Shown here piece after piece: positions 11,104-19,400 of a stretch of 35,459 bases of DNA. This stretch comes from a virus. Each line of letters starts with the position of its first letter. Within the stretch, counting starts at the first letter, position 1. The notes beneath the pieces are model-generated. The model searched no databases. It was not told the DNA's origin and saw only the letters and a program-made list of their open reading frames with translations. The DNA lies in IMG/VR virus record IMGVR_UViG_3300028073_000022, positions 1 to 35,459 of that record, one strand, 5' to 3'. The position numbers and the translations under genes were made by a program.

Positions 11104-11634
11104 TCATCTAAATAAATTTTGACCACCTTGATTATTTGGGTAATAAGCATGATCGCTATACCCAGCAAATATTCTAAATGGAGCTATAATAGCTGCGCCA
11201 GCAGCAACTCCAGTTCTTCCAACTTGATAATCTAGTTTAGCCTCATCATAAACCGCACACCAGCCTTTTTCTATTAACTTTAGTCTTCCGTCCATAGATC
11301 CACGCAAGTCTATAGATGAGCTTCCATCTCTAATAGCTATACCCTGTCTTACGCTTGTCCTTGCCTCAGATCTTTCAATAATACAAGCTGCTTTAAAACA
11401 AACTAAATTTACAAAATCCTCATCTCTAGAAACATTTCTAACTGTAGGATCTGGAGTAATAGTTAGAGCTTGTATATCAACAGCGTAATTAGTTTTAAAA
11501 TTTATATCTGTAACCACTATTTGTGCAGCAACAGCTAGTGTTTGTACTAAACGACCATCTGTATAATTTGGGTTTGCAGAAAGATCATCTATTAGAACTC
11601 GCAGCAAAGTTGTCATTTCTGACTGCCACAACAT
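11104..11634 (-). CDS. Head-tail connector/neck-like structural protein (176 aa)
   Basis: ATG at 11634 is preferred because GAGG lies about 6 bases upstream; an in-frame TTG at 11646 is a weaker alternative. The protein is mainly helical in its first half (SEMTTLLRVLIDDL, YTDGRLVQTLAVAAQ) and contains ITPDPT and a conserved-looking KAACIIERSEART segment. This arrangement resembles virion proteins of marine and environmental myophages annotated as neck or head-closure proteins. That match is from memory of pattern, not a search. It lies 9 bases upstream of the next gene. Confidence 0.75.
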   Translation of the reverse strand: MLWQSEMTTLLRVLIDDLSANPNYTDGRLVQTLAVAAQIVVTDINFKTNYAVDIQALTITPDPTVRNVSRDEDFVNLVCFKAACIIERSEARTSVRQGIAIRDGSSSIDLRGSMDGRLKLIEKGWCAVYDEAKLDYQVGRTGVAAGAAIIAPFRIFAGYSDHAYYPNNQGGQNLFR

Positions 11635-11642
11635 AGATAACC

Positions 11643-11963
11643 TCAAGCAAAAGGAGTTATTTTAATAGTTCCTGTATACAGCGTAGAAATATGATTATTT
11701 GGAAAAATGGCTCTTATTTCAAAAAACCATCTTCCATAACCTATTTCTAGCAAGTTATTTGCACTCAAAGTTAATGAAAGTTCCGCTGGAGAAACTATCG
11801 TTAAACCATAAGACAAATCTCTTACTATAAATACTACACCAGCATTAGTTAGATATGTACCTTCATTTAATGTAAAAAAATCTGTAATTGGATTATAATT
11901 AGAATCCAACACTTTTTGCAAAAATGCCTGTTTTATTGTTGTTTTATTTAATTGATTTGCCAT
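11643..11963 (-). CDS. Ig-like (BppU-N-like) baseplate or fibre-associated protein (106 aa)
   Basis: ATG at 11963, one base after the upstream stop (TAAAATG). A longer TTG start at 11987 would overlap that gene and is less likely. The C-terminal half matches the C-terminus of the upstream 214-residue protein: both have GRW, an alternating E.(R/K)A strand, N.H and a final I.I.PF. This pattern resembles the N-terminal immunoglobulin-like domain of phage baseplate upper proteins (BppU). The two genes look like products of a local duplication. Confidence 0.75.
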   Translation of the reverse strand: MANQLNKTTIKQAFLQKVLDSNYNPITDFFTLNEGTYLTNAGVVFIVRDLSYGLTIVSPAELSLTLSANNLLEIGYGRWFFEIRAIFPNNHISTLYTGTIKITPFA

Positions 11964-11964
11964 T

Positions 11965-12609
11965 TTAGTCGCCAAAAGGTGGAACAATAATCATATTAGC
12001 CACCAATAGCGTTAAAACATGTCCATTATATAATGTAGCTTTTACTTCATAAGACCATCTACCAGCACCAATGATTGCTAATTCGGCAGACGAGAGTTCC
12101 AATCTAAGTACATCATCTATAATAGTAAAATTTTTGGTAAAAGTTTCTTTTCCAGCAATAATAAATTGAACTGTAGCACCAGCCAAGTCTGGCCATTGAT
12201 CAGATGTTAAATCAATAGATCTTCCTTCAGCAGCAAAATAATCATCAATAAGCCTTAATTCTATAGGCTCTGTTATGTCAGTAGGAACAGGACTTTGCTG
12301 TGTTATAATAGACACTCCTCCTGCTCCAGCCCTACTACTAACTCTAACATCTATATATTCTAACTCTTCTGGATTAACAGCTATAAAACCAATTAATTCT
12401 GTACCAGATTTAAATTTTATTCCGCCACGAAAGTTCTGTGGGTAAGCGGAATATGTCCAAAGATAATTGCCGTTACCTATTTCAACAAAACCTAAATTAA
12501 TTGGAACGGTTAAGTCTGTGCCATTAATATCAACTAGCGTAGCGCTTAAATTAGTTAGTCCTATATATCTTTTCCCTAAGTCTAGGGAAATGCTCATTTG
12601 ATATGACAT
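11965..12609 (-). CDS. Two-domain Ig-like (BppU-N-like) structural protein (214 aa)
   Basis: ATG at 12609 directly follows the upstream stop (TAAATG), with AAAGGA as the ribosome-binding site. Residues 1-95 and 115-214 look like two beta-sandwich domains. The second contains the DLAGATVQFII strand typical of BppU-like domains and the GRWSYEV...PPFGD ending shared with the downstream paralogue. It probably sits in the baseplate or links fibres to the tail. The family assignment rests on pattern only. Confidence 0.75.
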   Translation of the reverse strand: MSYQMSISLDLGKRYIGLTNLSATLVDINGTDLTVPINLGFVEIGNGNYLWTYSAYPQNFRGGIKFKSGTELIGFIAVNPEELEYIDVRVSSRAGAGGVSIITQQSPVPTDITEPIELRLIDDYFAAEGRSIDLTSDQWPDLAGATVQFIIAGKETFTKNFTIIDDVLRLELSSAELAIIGAGRWSYEVKATLYNGHVLTLLVANMIIVPPFGD

Positions 12610-14217
12610 TTAAATCCTTTCAATCTTTTGTCTATGCCCAGATACAATTTGCGAGGGAGTAATAGACAAAGGAGACTCATAAGGATCATATGGATCTTCT
12701 GAACCACGATAATTATTTAATTTAATTTCTTCTGCTCTTTCTCCAGTAAAATTATCGTTCTCATCAGTATAATATTGACCAGTTGCTGGATCTATTAATA
12801 CTTCTCCGTGATCACCATTTAATCCAGACAAAGTAGTGCATTGACCAGTAGAAAACATCAATGGATCTATAGATGTTGGATCTGAATTCCACTCAGCTTG
12901 AATAACTTCTTGAGTAATAGGAGGAAGATTTTTTAATGCAAAGAAAAGGTCAAGCCATTGTTCATTACTAATAACTAAATTACTACCTTCTTTTACGACA
13001 TCGCCAACCTGATCATTAAAACCTATTGAGTTTTCACCACAAGGCCCATTCAAAAACATAATTTTTTCTTTGTCTTCGGTAGTTAAATTATTTGGATCGT
13101 ATATACCAACCAATGGAATATAATCGCCCTGATTATACATTTGGCTTGGATCATCTATGGAAAAATACTTTTCTGGATTTGTTTCTTTGCCCCTAAAATA
13201 TGTTGAACATGCATCTCCAACATATTCACTAGCCTTTTTGCCAAAACTAGACAGATTAGATCTATCTAAATAAAGACCTTTTAGTAAACAAGGGCCAAAT
13301 CCAAAATTTACAGAACTTAAAGTTCCATTTAAAAGCAAATCTATGCTTAAAGTATTATGATTAATGATTGCAGCGGTTGTTCCGCCGTGATAACTAGCTG
13401 TTTGAACACCATTATCTGTAGCTGCTGGCAAAGAACATCTTGGATTACAAATTGTTCCTGCTAAAAGACCTGGCACAAGACCATAATTAAAAGTAATGCT
13501 AGGTATTTTTTCATAATTTTCATTTATATAAAAAGACTCTTTTGTGCTAGAAATGATATCTTTTGCAAGCATATAGTAATGATGATAACCATCGTCAACA
13601 TTACCAGTTCTTGTAAAATTAGGAAATATTGCAACTAAACTTGTTTGTTTAGATAGTTCTACATTATTTGACAGTTTATCTTTAGATTTAGAACATCCGC
13701 CATTTTTAAAATGTTGAACATATAATTCGGATACTCTTGGAGAAACTTCATATGGTGGTAATGTACAATTAATATTGTTTGAATGTGGTGCTGGATAAAC
13801 CTTAGAGTTATAAAAAATACCGCCAATAGAATAAAAGTTTCTAGAATCTTCTATGGTATCCCATAAAGTAGAACTAAAACCGTCTATATTAGCATTATAT
13901 TCAGAATTTATTTGTGCAGGAAAATTACCACAAGATTGAAATGGTTTACTTAGTGTTTCCGAGTGTGTATCTTTAGAGTTGGGAGAATGAGTTCTATGTG
14001 GCAATTGATAAGATCTAAAAAATGTTCTACCAAATCTTCCTAAATTTTTCTTTGAGTAAATCCAATAGCATGTATTACTAAAATCAGATGGGCCGTCAGC
14101 ATTGTTAAGTGGGTCTATAATATCATTTTCTATAATCATCCTTAACTTGCCAGAAACAGTAATAAATATTTTGCCGTTTCTAAAAGTTAACCCATCATAC
14201 ATTTTAATGTCGGCCAT
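12610..14217 (-). CDS. Large structural protein of unknown family, Cys-containing (535 aa)
   Basis: ATG at 14217 with AAGGAAC about 6 bases upstream. No family was recognised. The protein is rich in Asn, Ser, Gly and Tyr, has about a dozen dispersed Cys residues (for example NTCYW, GGCSK, CNPRCS, GPCGEN, GQCTT), and has no signal peptide or membrane segment. The start MADIKMYDG and the composition suit a virion surface protein. It is joined head-to-tail with the Ig-like genes, with no space between stop and start, so it probably belongs to the same tail assembly. The Cys could bind metal or form disulfides. Confidence 0.75.
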   Translation of the reverse strand: MADIKMYDGLTFRNGKIFITVSGKLRMIIENDIIDPLNNADGPSDFSNTCYWIYSKKNLGRFGRTFFRSYQLPHRTHSPNSKDTHSETLSKPFQSCGNFPAQINSEYNANIDGFSSTLWDTIEDSRNFYSIGGIFYNSKVYPAPHSNNINCTLPPYEVSPRVSELYVQHFKNGGCSKSKDKLSNNVELSKQTSLVAIFPNFTRTGNVDDGYHHYYMLAKDIISSTKESFYINENYEKIPSITFNYGLVPGLLAGTICNPRCSLPAATDNGVQTASYHGGTTAAIINHNTLSIDLLLNGTLSSVNFGFGPCLLKGLYLDRSNLSSFGKKASEYVGDACSTYFRGKETNPEKYFSIDDPSQMYNQGDYIPLVGIYDPNNLTTEDKEKIMFLNGPCGENSIGFNDQVGDVVKEGSNLVISNEQWLDLFFALKNLPPITQEVIQAEWNSDPTSIDPLMFSTGQCTTLSGLNGDHGEVLIDPATGQYYTDENDNFTGERAEEIKLNNYRGSEDPYDPYESPLSITPSQIVSGHRQKIERI

Positions 14218-14227
14218 TTTTTGTTCC

Positions 14228-14389
14228 TTATTGGATTAACTTTATTTCTTTATTTTCAAAACTAGTTGAGCAAGTTGAATAAGAATTTGTTTTTCCAAAA
14301 ACTATATACTCCGTAAGCATCGGAGTTTCTGAAACCTGTACAATACCTTGATTAATTAATATTTCAAAATTAACTTCTTGCTGGTTCAT
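14228..14389 (-). CDS. Small unknown protein (53 aa)
   Basis: ATG at 14389 and TAA at 14230-14228 give a 53-residue protein beginning MNQQEVNF and ending EIKLIQ. AAGGGAAG precedes the ATG by about 4 bases, the start overlaps the upstream gene by 20 bases, and the stop lies 10 bases before the next start with that gene's ribosome-binding site in between. This spacing matches the rest of the operon and fills what would otherwise be the largest gap of the left half. Nothing was recognised about its function. Confidence 0.6.
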   Translation of the reverse strand: MNQQEVNFEILINQGIVQVSETPMLTEYIVFGKTNSYSTCSTSFENKEIKLIQ

Positions 14390-14660
14390 GTTCTTCCCTT
14401 ACCTGTCTTTTAAGAGCTTGTATTTCTCTTGTATTTAATAATACTTGATTAAGTATTTCAAGGCTTTTATTCTGAGTATTAACTACAGTATCTATTCCTT
14501 CTTCTAACTTATTTAAAAACTCTATGTGTCTTTCTTGCATTGGCAATATGACTTTTTCGCCTAGCCACATCCCAGATTTATAAGCACACCATACAAAAAA
14601 TACTAAAAATGAAAAAGAAACACCAAATCTTTCTACTAAAGTTATAAATGTTTCGCTCAT
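14370..14660 (-). CDS. Membrane-anchored coiled-coil protein, possible holin (96 aa)
   Basis: ATG at 14660 with GGAGAA about 8 bases upstream. A single hydrophobic helix (about residues 12-28, VSFSFLVFFVWCA) is followed by a charged, probably coiled-coil region (40-92). One short N-terminal transmembrane helix plus a charged helix is the layout of BhlA/UviB-type holins. It is also seen in other small phage membrane proteins. No endolysin was seen next to it, so the holin reading stays tentative. The gene sits inside the tail/fibre operon. Confidence 0.7.
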   Translation of the reverse strand: MSETFITLVERFGVSFSFLVFFVWCAYKSGMWLGEKVILPMQERHIEFLNKLEEGIDTVVNTQNKSLEILNQVLLNTREIQALKRQVREEHEPARS

Positions 14661-14702
14661 TTTCTATTCTCCGAGTGATTTGTTACGCTAATTAATACAC
14701 CA

Positions 14703-15014
14703 TTAGAGAACGCCCTTAGTTTTACCAATTTTATCAATTGCGTATAAAAACATACCTACAGCTTGAGCCACCTCTGTATCAGCAGCAGCTTCTGCATAAA
14801 TATCATCTATATTCATGGTTATGGTATGTTCCGGCTTGTCAGAAAGAATCCAAGTACCATCCTCATTTTTCTTTCCACGCTGAAATATAATTCTAGCCTG
14901 AGCGGGGCGAGTTATACCCTCACCAACAAAAGTCATTTGTTTAATGACCCAGTTATTATAAACGATTGCTTCGGATGCTGGAATTTGTACTGGAGTGCTT
15001 GCATTAATTAACAT
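14703..15014 (-). CDS. Small protein of unknown function (103 aa)
   Basis: ATG at 15014, one base after the upstream stop, with GAGG about 7 bases before the ATG. The protein is compact with mixed alpha/beta character: PASEAIVYNNWVIKQ at the start and an acidic helical stretch (IDDIYAEAAADTEV) later. No membrane segment or catalytic motif is visible. Immediate coupling to the tail genes suggests a structural or assembly role. Confidence 0.7.
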   Translation of the reverse strand: MLINASTPVQIPASEAIVYNNWVIKQMTFVGEGITRPAQARIIFQRGKKNEDGTWILSDKPEHTITMNIDDIYAEAAADTEVAQAVGMFLYAIDKIGKTKGVL

Positions 15015-15015
15015 T

Positions 15016-15540
15016 TTAAACCTCTGGTTCTATGGTTGTAATTGATAAAATTTCTTCAATAGTAGAAGCATTTTGTACAGCTCTTCTTTTTGCAGCAAAA
15101 ATTTTAGAAACATTGCTTCTAAATGCCCCATACTGCAACATAAAAATAGTCATTGACTGAATATCAGGAAATACAATTTCTTGATTATCTAGAGTAATAA
15201 TTGGTGGTATTGGATAGCCTAAATTCGATGCCTCTTTTGCCATGGCAAAATTTGCCGATAAAAGGGCTACATCTTCTGCGGATATGCCCAAAACGCCCTG
15301 TCCAGAATTCCAACCTTGAGCGATGGTTTGGCCCCATTCGTCATCAATTTGAGCCAGTTTTTCCAGCTTTGCTTTTTCAAATGGCCATTGAGAAACAACT
15401 TCCTGAGCAGCTTGTTTCTGCTCATCTGTGGCTTCTTCTTTATAATCAATTCTGAAATTCCCATTTCCTAAATCCCCAATTCCATCTATCGGGCATACTT
15501 TTGAAATGGATTCAGATAAGGTAGATAAATATATTAACAT
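15016..15540 (-). CDS. Tail-fibre accessory-like protein, DUF4376-like pattern (174 aa)
   Basis: The ATG at 15540 is preferred: GGGAG lies 7 bases upstream, whereas an in-frame GTG at 15546 would leave almost no spacing. The start overlaps the upstream stop by 7 bases. The first 45 residues look like a small alpha/beta unit with FRIDYKEEATDEQKQAA; the rest is helical with the segment DNQEIVFPDIQSM. The latter recalls DUF4376 domains found in phage tail proteins and fibre assembly factors. This is a pattern judgement without a search. Confidence 0.72.
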   Translation of the reverse strand: MLIYLSTLSESISKVCPIDGIGDLGNGNFRIDYKEEATDEQKQAAQEVVSQWPFEKAKLEKLAQIDDEWGQTIAQGWNSGQGVLGISAEDVALLSANFAMAKEASNLGYPIPPIITLDNQEIVFPDIQSMTIFMLQYGAFRSNVSKIFAAKRRAVQNASTIEEILSITTIEPEV

Positions 15541-16445
15541 ATCCACACTCCCAACATTTTACTTGCCTCGTTTGCACCAGCAACATTTATAGTTCCTGTT
15601 GCACTACCAGAGTATTCAAGCCATGCGATATAATTATAGCCAGTTTGTGGCATAGAACTCATATTGCTATGCCTTTGATGAAACCAAGTCAAAGTTCCGG
15701 TGGCATAGCCTTGGCCACTTGAAGTATAAGTTGGTATTCCTGAAGTTGTATTTAAAGCAGCACTTGGATAATAAGCAGAAATGGCCGTTGTTGCATAAGT
15801 ATTTACAGTTAAGTTGCAAGATACTGAATCTAAAGCAATTCCGGCTACAAATTCTATTTTGTTATTTGAATTATTATTGGCGTATCTCCAAGCTGCTGTA
15901 GTATAAGTCCAAGCACCAGTAGTCTCGTAAACATAAATATTCTTGGAAACTCTATTATTAAAATTCCAAACCAATCTTTTGGTTGCAGAATCTTCCGTAG
16001 TAGTGGTAGAAGTCGTGCGAATTGTTCCCAAGTATCTTCTAGTTAATGCACCTGTTTTTAAATACACACCGTTGGTCATGGTTAATGATGTGGCCCTCGT
16101 TGTATCATTAGTCCACGCTGTTAATTCTAGAGTTAGCGTTCCGGCGTTGTTGTACAAAAAAACATCGTAGTTTCTAGCTGATATAAGAGTTCCTAAAGCC
16201 AAAGACCGTTGCGTAAATGTATAAGTAGACCAATTAGTTCCATCATAAAGACTGATACGATCACCATTATATGGTGTGTAATAGATTGTTGTTTTGCTTG
16301 TCTGATCAGAAGTGGATACTGGCACTCCGCTTTCTAGTGTAAGTCTGCCAGAAGCAGTATTAGTAACCCAAGAGCCACCAGTCGAATCGGTTAAAGAATT
16401 TACGCCAGATATAACTGCTGTTTTATTGTTAATTGCTATAGCCAT
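15534..16445 (-). CDS. Conserved phage tail/fibre structural protein (303 aa)
   Basis: ATG at 16445 overlaps the upstream stop by one base (TAATG). The protein carries a series found together in many phage virion proteins: RLTLESGVPV, TIYYTPYNGDRI, LYDGTNW, YDVFLYNNAG, LTAWTNDTTRAT and TRRYLGTIRTT. The fold is probably beta-rich. Known relatives lie next to collagen-like tail proteins, as here, and are thought to be distal tail or receptor-facing proteins. Coupling to the 2025-residue fibre gene supports a joint role. Confidence 0.82.
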   Translation of the reverse strand: MAIAINNKTAVISGVNSLTDSTGGSWVTNTASGRLTLESGVPVSTSDQTSKTTIYYTPYNGDRISLYDGTNWSTYTFTQRSLALGTLISARNYDVFLYNNAGTLTLELTAWTNDTTRATSLTMTNGVYLKTGALTRRYLGTIRTTSTTTTEDSATKRLVWNFNNRVSKNIYVYETTGAWTYTTAAWRYANNNSNNKIEFVAGIALDSVSCNLTVNTYATTAISAYYPSAALNTTSGIPTYTSSGQGYATGTLTWFHQRHSNMSSMPQTGYNYIAWLEYSGSATGTINVAGANEASKMLGVWIC

Positions 16446-19400
16446 TAGCCTGTTACCTCAACTGTATCAACTTTTGCTACCCATCTTATTGTTTTTGACG
16501 CTTCTCCAGTAACAAGTATTTTTAAACTTCCGTATGCAGTATCTGCTACAGCATCAACAGACCAAGAACTATCTCCACCTATTGTAGTTATAATTATACT
16601 GCCAACTAAAGCTGTGGTTCCAGCAGTAGCATTTCTATCAATAACTCCTTCAATCTTCCAACCAGCAGATTCATCATTTGCATCTGTTCTTCTAGCAACT
16701 ATTAATGCAGAAAATGCATAAGTTGTATCATTAGGTAATGACAAATGATTATATGTGTCTTGCGCCGATCCATCAGAAGTCATTACTGTCTGGGTTCCAT
16801 TGGTAGTTGAACATCTTAAAGTCACGGTTCTTGATTGTGCATCTCCGGCAGATGAAAATGCTCCACTTGATAAAGCAAACGCACTTCCTGTTAAAGATCT
16901 TGTAGTTGCATTTGCTCCAGCAGAAATAAATCCATTAATACTAAAAGATCCATTTGCTTCTAAGGTAGCTATATTAGTTGTTCCGGCATACCATTTAAAA
17001 TAATTAGTTGTAGTTGGAATAGAAAACCACAAGGTATTCATTTCTATACCAAGTGCATAATCTACTGTTGTAGAGGAAACTTCTGGCCATAGGACTATTT
17101 TTGTTCCAGAACTTCTTGTATTGAATGACGGCGCAGCATATCCATTAGCGCCAAAATCTATTCTATTTCCACCAGAACCATCTAGATAAATTTGTCCTCC
17201 GCCATCAGATGCATTATTTGCAAGATTTGATACAAATCTTCCAGTATAATCAAAGTAAGAATAAGTGGTAGCTCCAGTAGAATTTCTAAAATCTAATAAG
17301 TTGGCAGTTTGTGAGTTTGCCCCAAATATTCCTAATGGTGTTTGACTTGCTGATGTTGCATAAGCTCCGGTATCAATTCCAGAAGTTGCCTGATATTCTA
17401 ATCCAACAGCACCAGCAAAAGATCCAGCGCCATCATTATATTGGAAATAATATTGAGAACCTCCAGGAGATGAATTGCTACCTTGATCACCTTGACTACC
17501 CTGATCTCCTTGATAACCTTGATCGCCCTGAGATCCTTGATCCCCCTGACTGCCTTGAAATCCTTGGGAACCTTGAACGCCTTGAAAACCTTGATATCCT
17601 TGAAAACCTCTTAGTCCTTGAATACCTTGATTTCCTTGAAACCCCTGACTACCTTGTGATCCAGTCGCACCTTGATTTCCTTGTGACCCAGTAGAACCTT
17701 GACTACCCTGTGATCCAGTTGCGCCTTGATTACCCTGTGATCCAATAGATCCTTGACTACCTTGTGGTCCAGTTGCACCTTGATTTCCTTGTGATCCAGT
17801 AGCACCTTGATATCCTTGATACCCTTGTGATCCAGTATTACCTTGATATCCTTGATTGCCTTGTGAACCAGTAGAGCCTGTATTTCCTTGATAGCCTTGG
17901 CTACCTTGTACCCCATTATTTCCTTGGTTGCCTTGCGAGCCAGTATTGCCCTGATACCCTTGATTTCCTTGAGGTCCAGTTAACCCCTGATAACCTTGTG
18001 ACCCATTGTTTCCTTGGTTGCCTTGATAACCTTGTGGGCCAACTTGAGTATATAAAACTTGAGTAGCTGTTAATATAATACTTGGAATTGCTGGGGCAGG
18101 AGAAGCAGCAGCTACATATTGTAAAGAAACATCAGTATTAGTTGCTTGCCAAGCTAGTTCTAGATAATCACCAGCATTAAGTTTTAAAACAAAATTAACT
18201 GTTCCAATAGCATGACCATCAGTTCCACCATGGCTTTCTACAACACTCCACTTGCTATCAGTATCAGATACATTTGAACCATTCTTTTTAAGCCATATAC
18301 TAGCGTCTTGTATTTGAACATTAGCATTAACTAACTGTACAGAAAATATAATGCTATAAACACCAGAATAAGCAAATGTTATTCTTGAATTAGATACTAC
18401 ACTAACTCCATTATTATCAGCGTCTGAATTGTTGTAGGTTATAAGATATTCTGTATTTGCTGTAGTTATAAATTGATCTTGTGTAGACCAAAAAGATCCC
18501 CAATAACCTAATGCTCCACCAGCACCAGTAGCGCCAGTTGTACCTTGACTTCCCTGACTTCCCTGTGGTCCTGTTATAGAAGCTCCTTGATAACCTTGAA
18601 GACCTACACTACCTTGACTTCCTTGACTGCCTTGATAGCCAGAACCTTGATTTCCTTGAAAACCCTGTGAACCTTGGTCACCTTTGCTTAAAACTAACTG
18701 CCAATTAGATGGATATGATGGTGGAATATATCCAGCTGCACCAATATAAACTGTCATTACATATAAAGAACCATCATATGTAACTGCTTGACCTACTGAA
18801 TAGGTAACTCCATTATTATAAGATCCTAAATAATCAAATATTTCTGGGCCTTGTGATCCTTGGAAACCTTGATTGCCTTGATCACCTTGTGAACCTTGTT
18901 CACCTTGAAAACCTTGGCTACCTTGATCACCCTGTGAACCTTGTTCACCTTGAAAACCTTGGTTACCTTGGTCACCCTGTGACCCTTGTTCACCTTGGAA
19001 ACCTTGGTTACCTTGGTCACCCTGTGACCCTTGTTCACCTTGGAAACCTTGGTTACCTTGGTCACCCTGTGACCCTTGTTCACCTTGGAAACCTTGATTG
19101 CCTTGATCACCCTGTGACCCTTGTTCCCCTTGAAAACCTTGATTACCTTGGTTACCCTGTGATCCTTGTTGCCCTTGGAAACCTTGGTTACCTTGTGAAC
19201 CTTGTGAACCTTGTATACCTTGAAAACCTTGATTACCTTGATGCCCCTGTGATCCTTGTTGTCCTTGCAATCCTTGATAACCTTGCGGACCTGTTGCTGG
19301 ATTAGAAACTAAAGTTGTATGAATATGCGTTTGAGTATTATCACGAAACTCAAAAGTGGCAGAACTATTATTTTGTCTTATATTTACATATATTTTTATT

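Noticed and set aside
14308-14326. Inverted repeat ACTCCG/CGGAGT as a terminator
   Set aside because: Stem of only 6 bp, no U-tract, and it lies inside a likely small gene.
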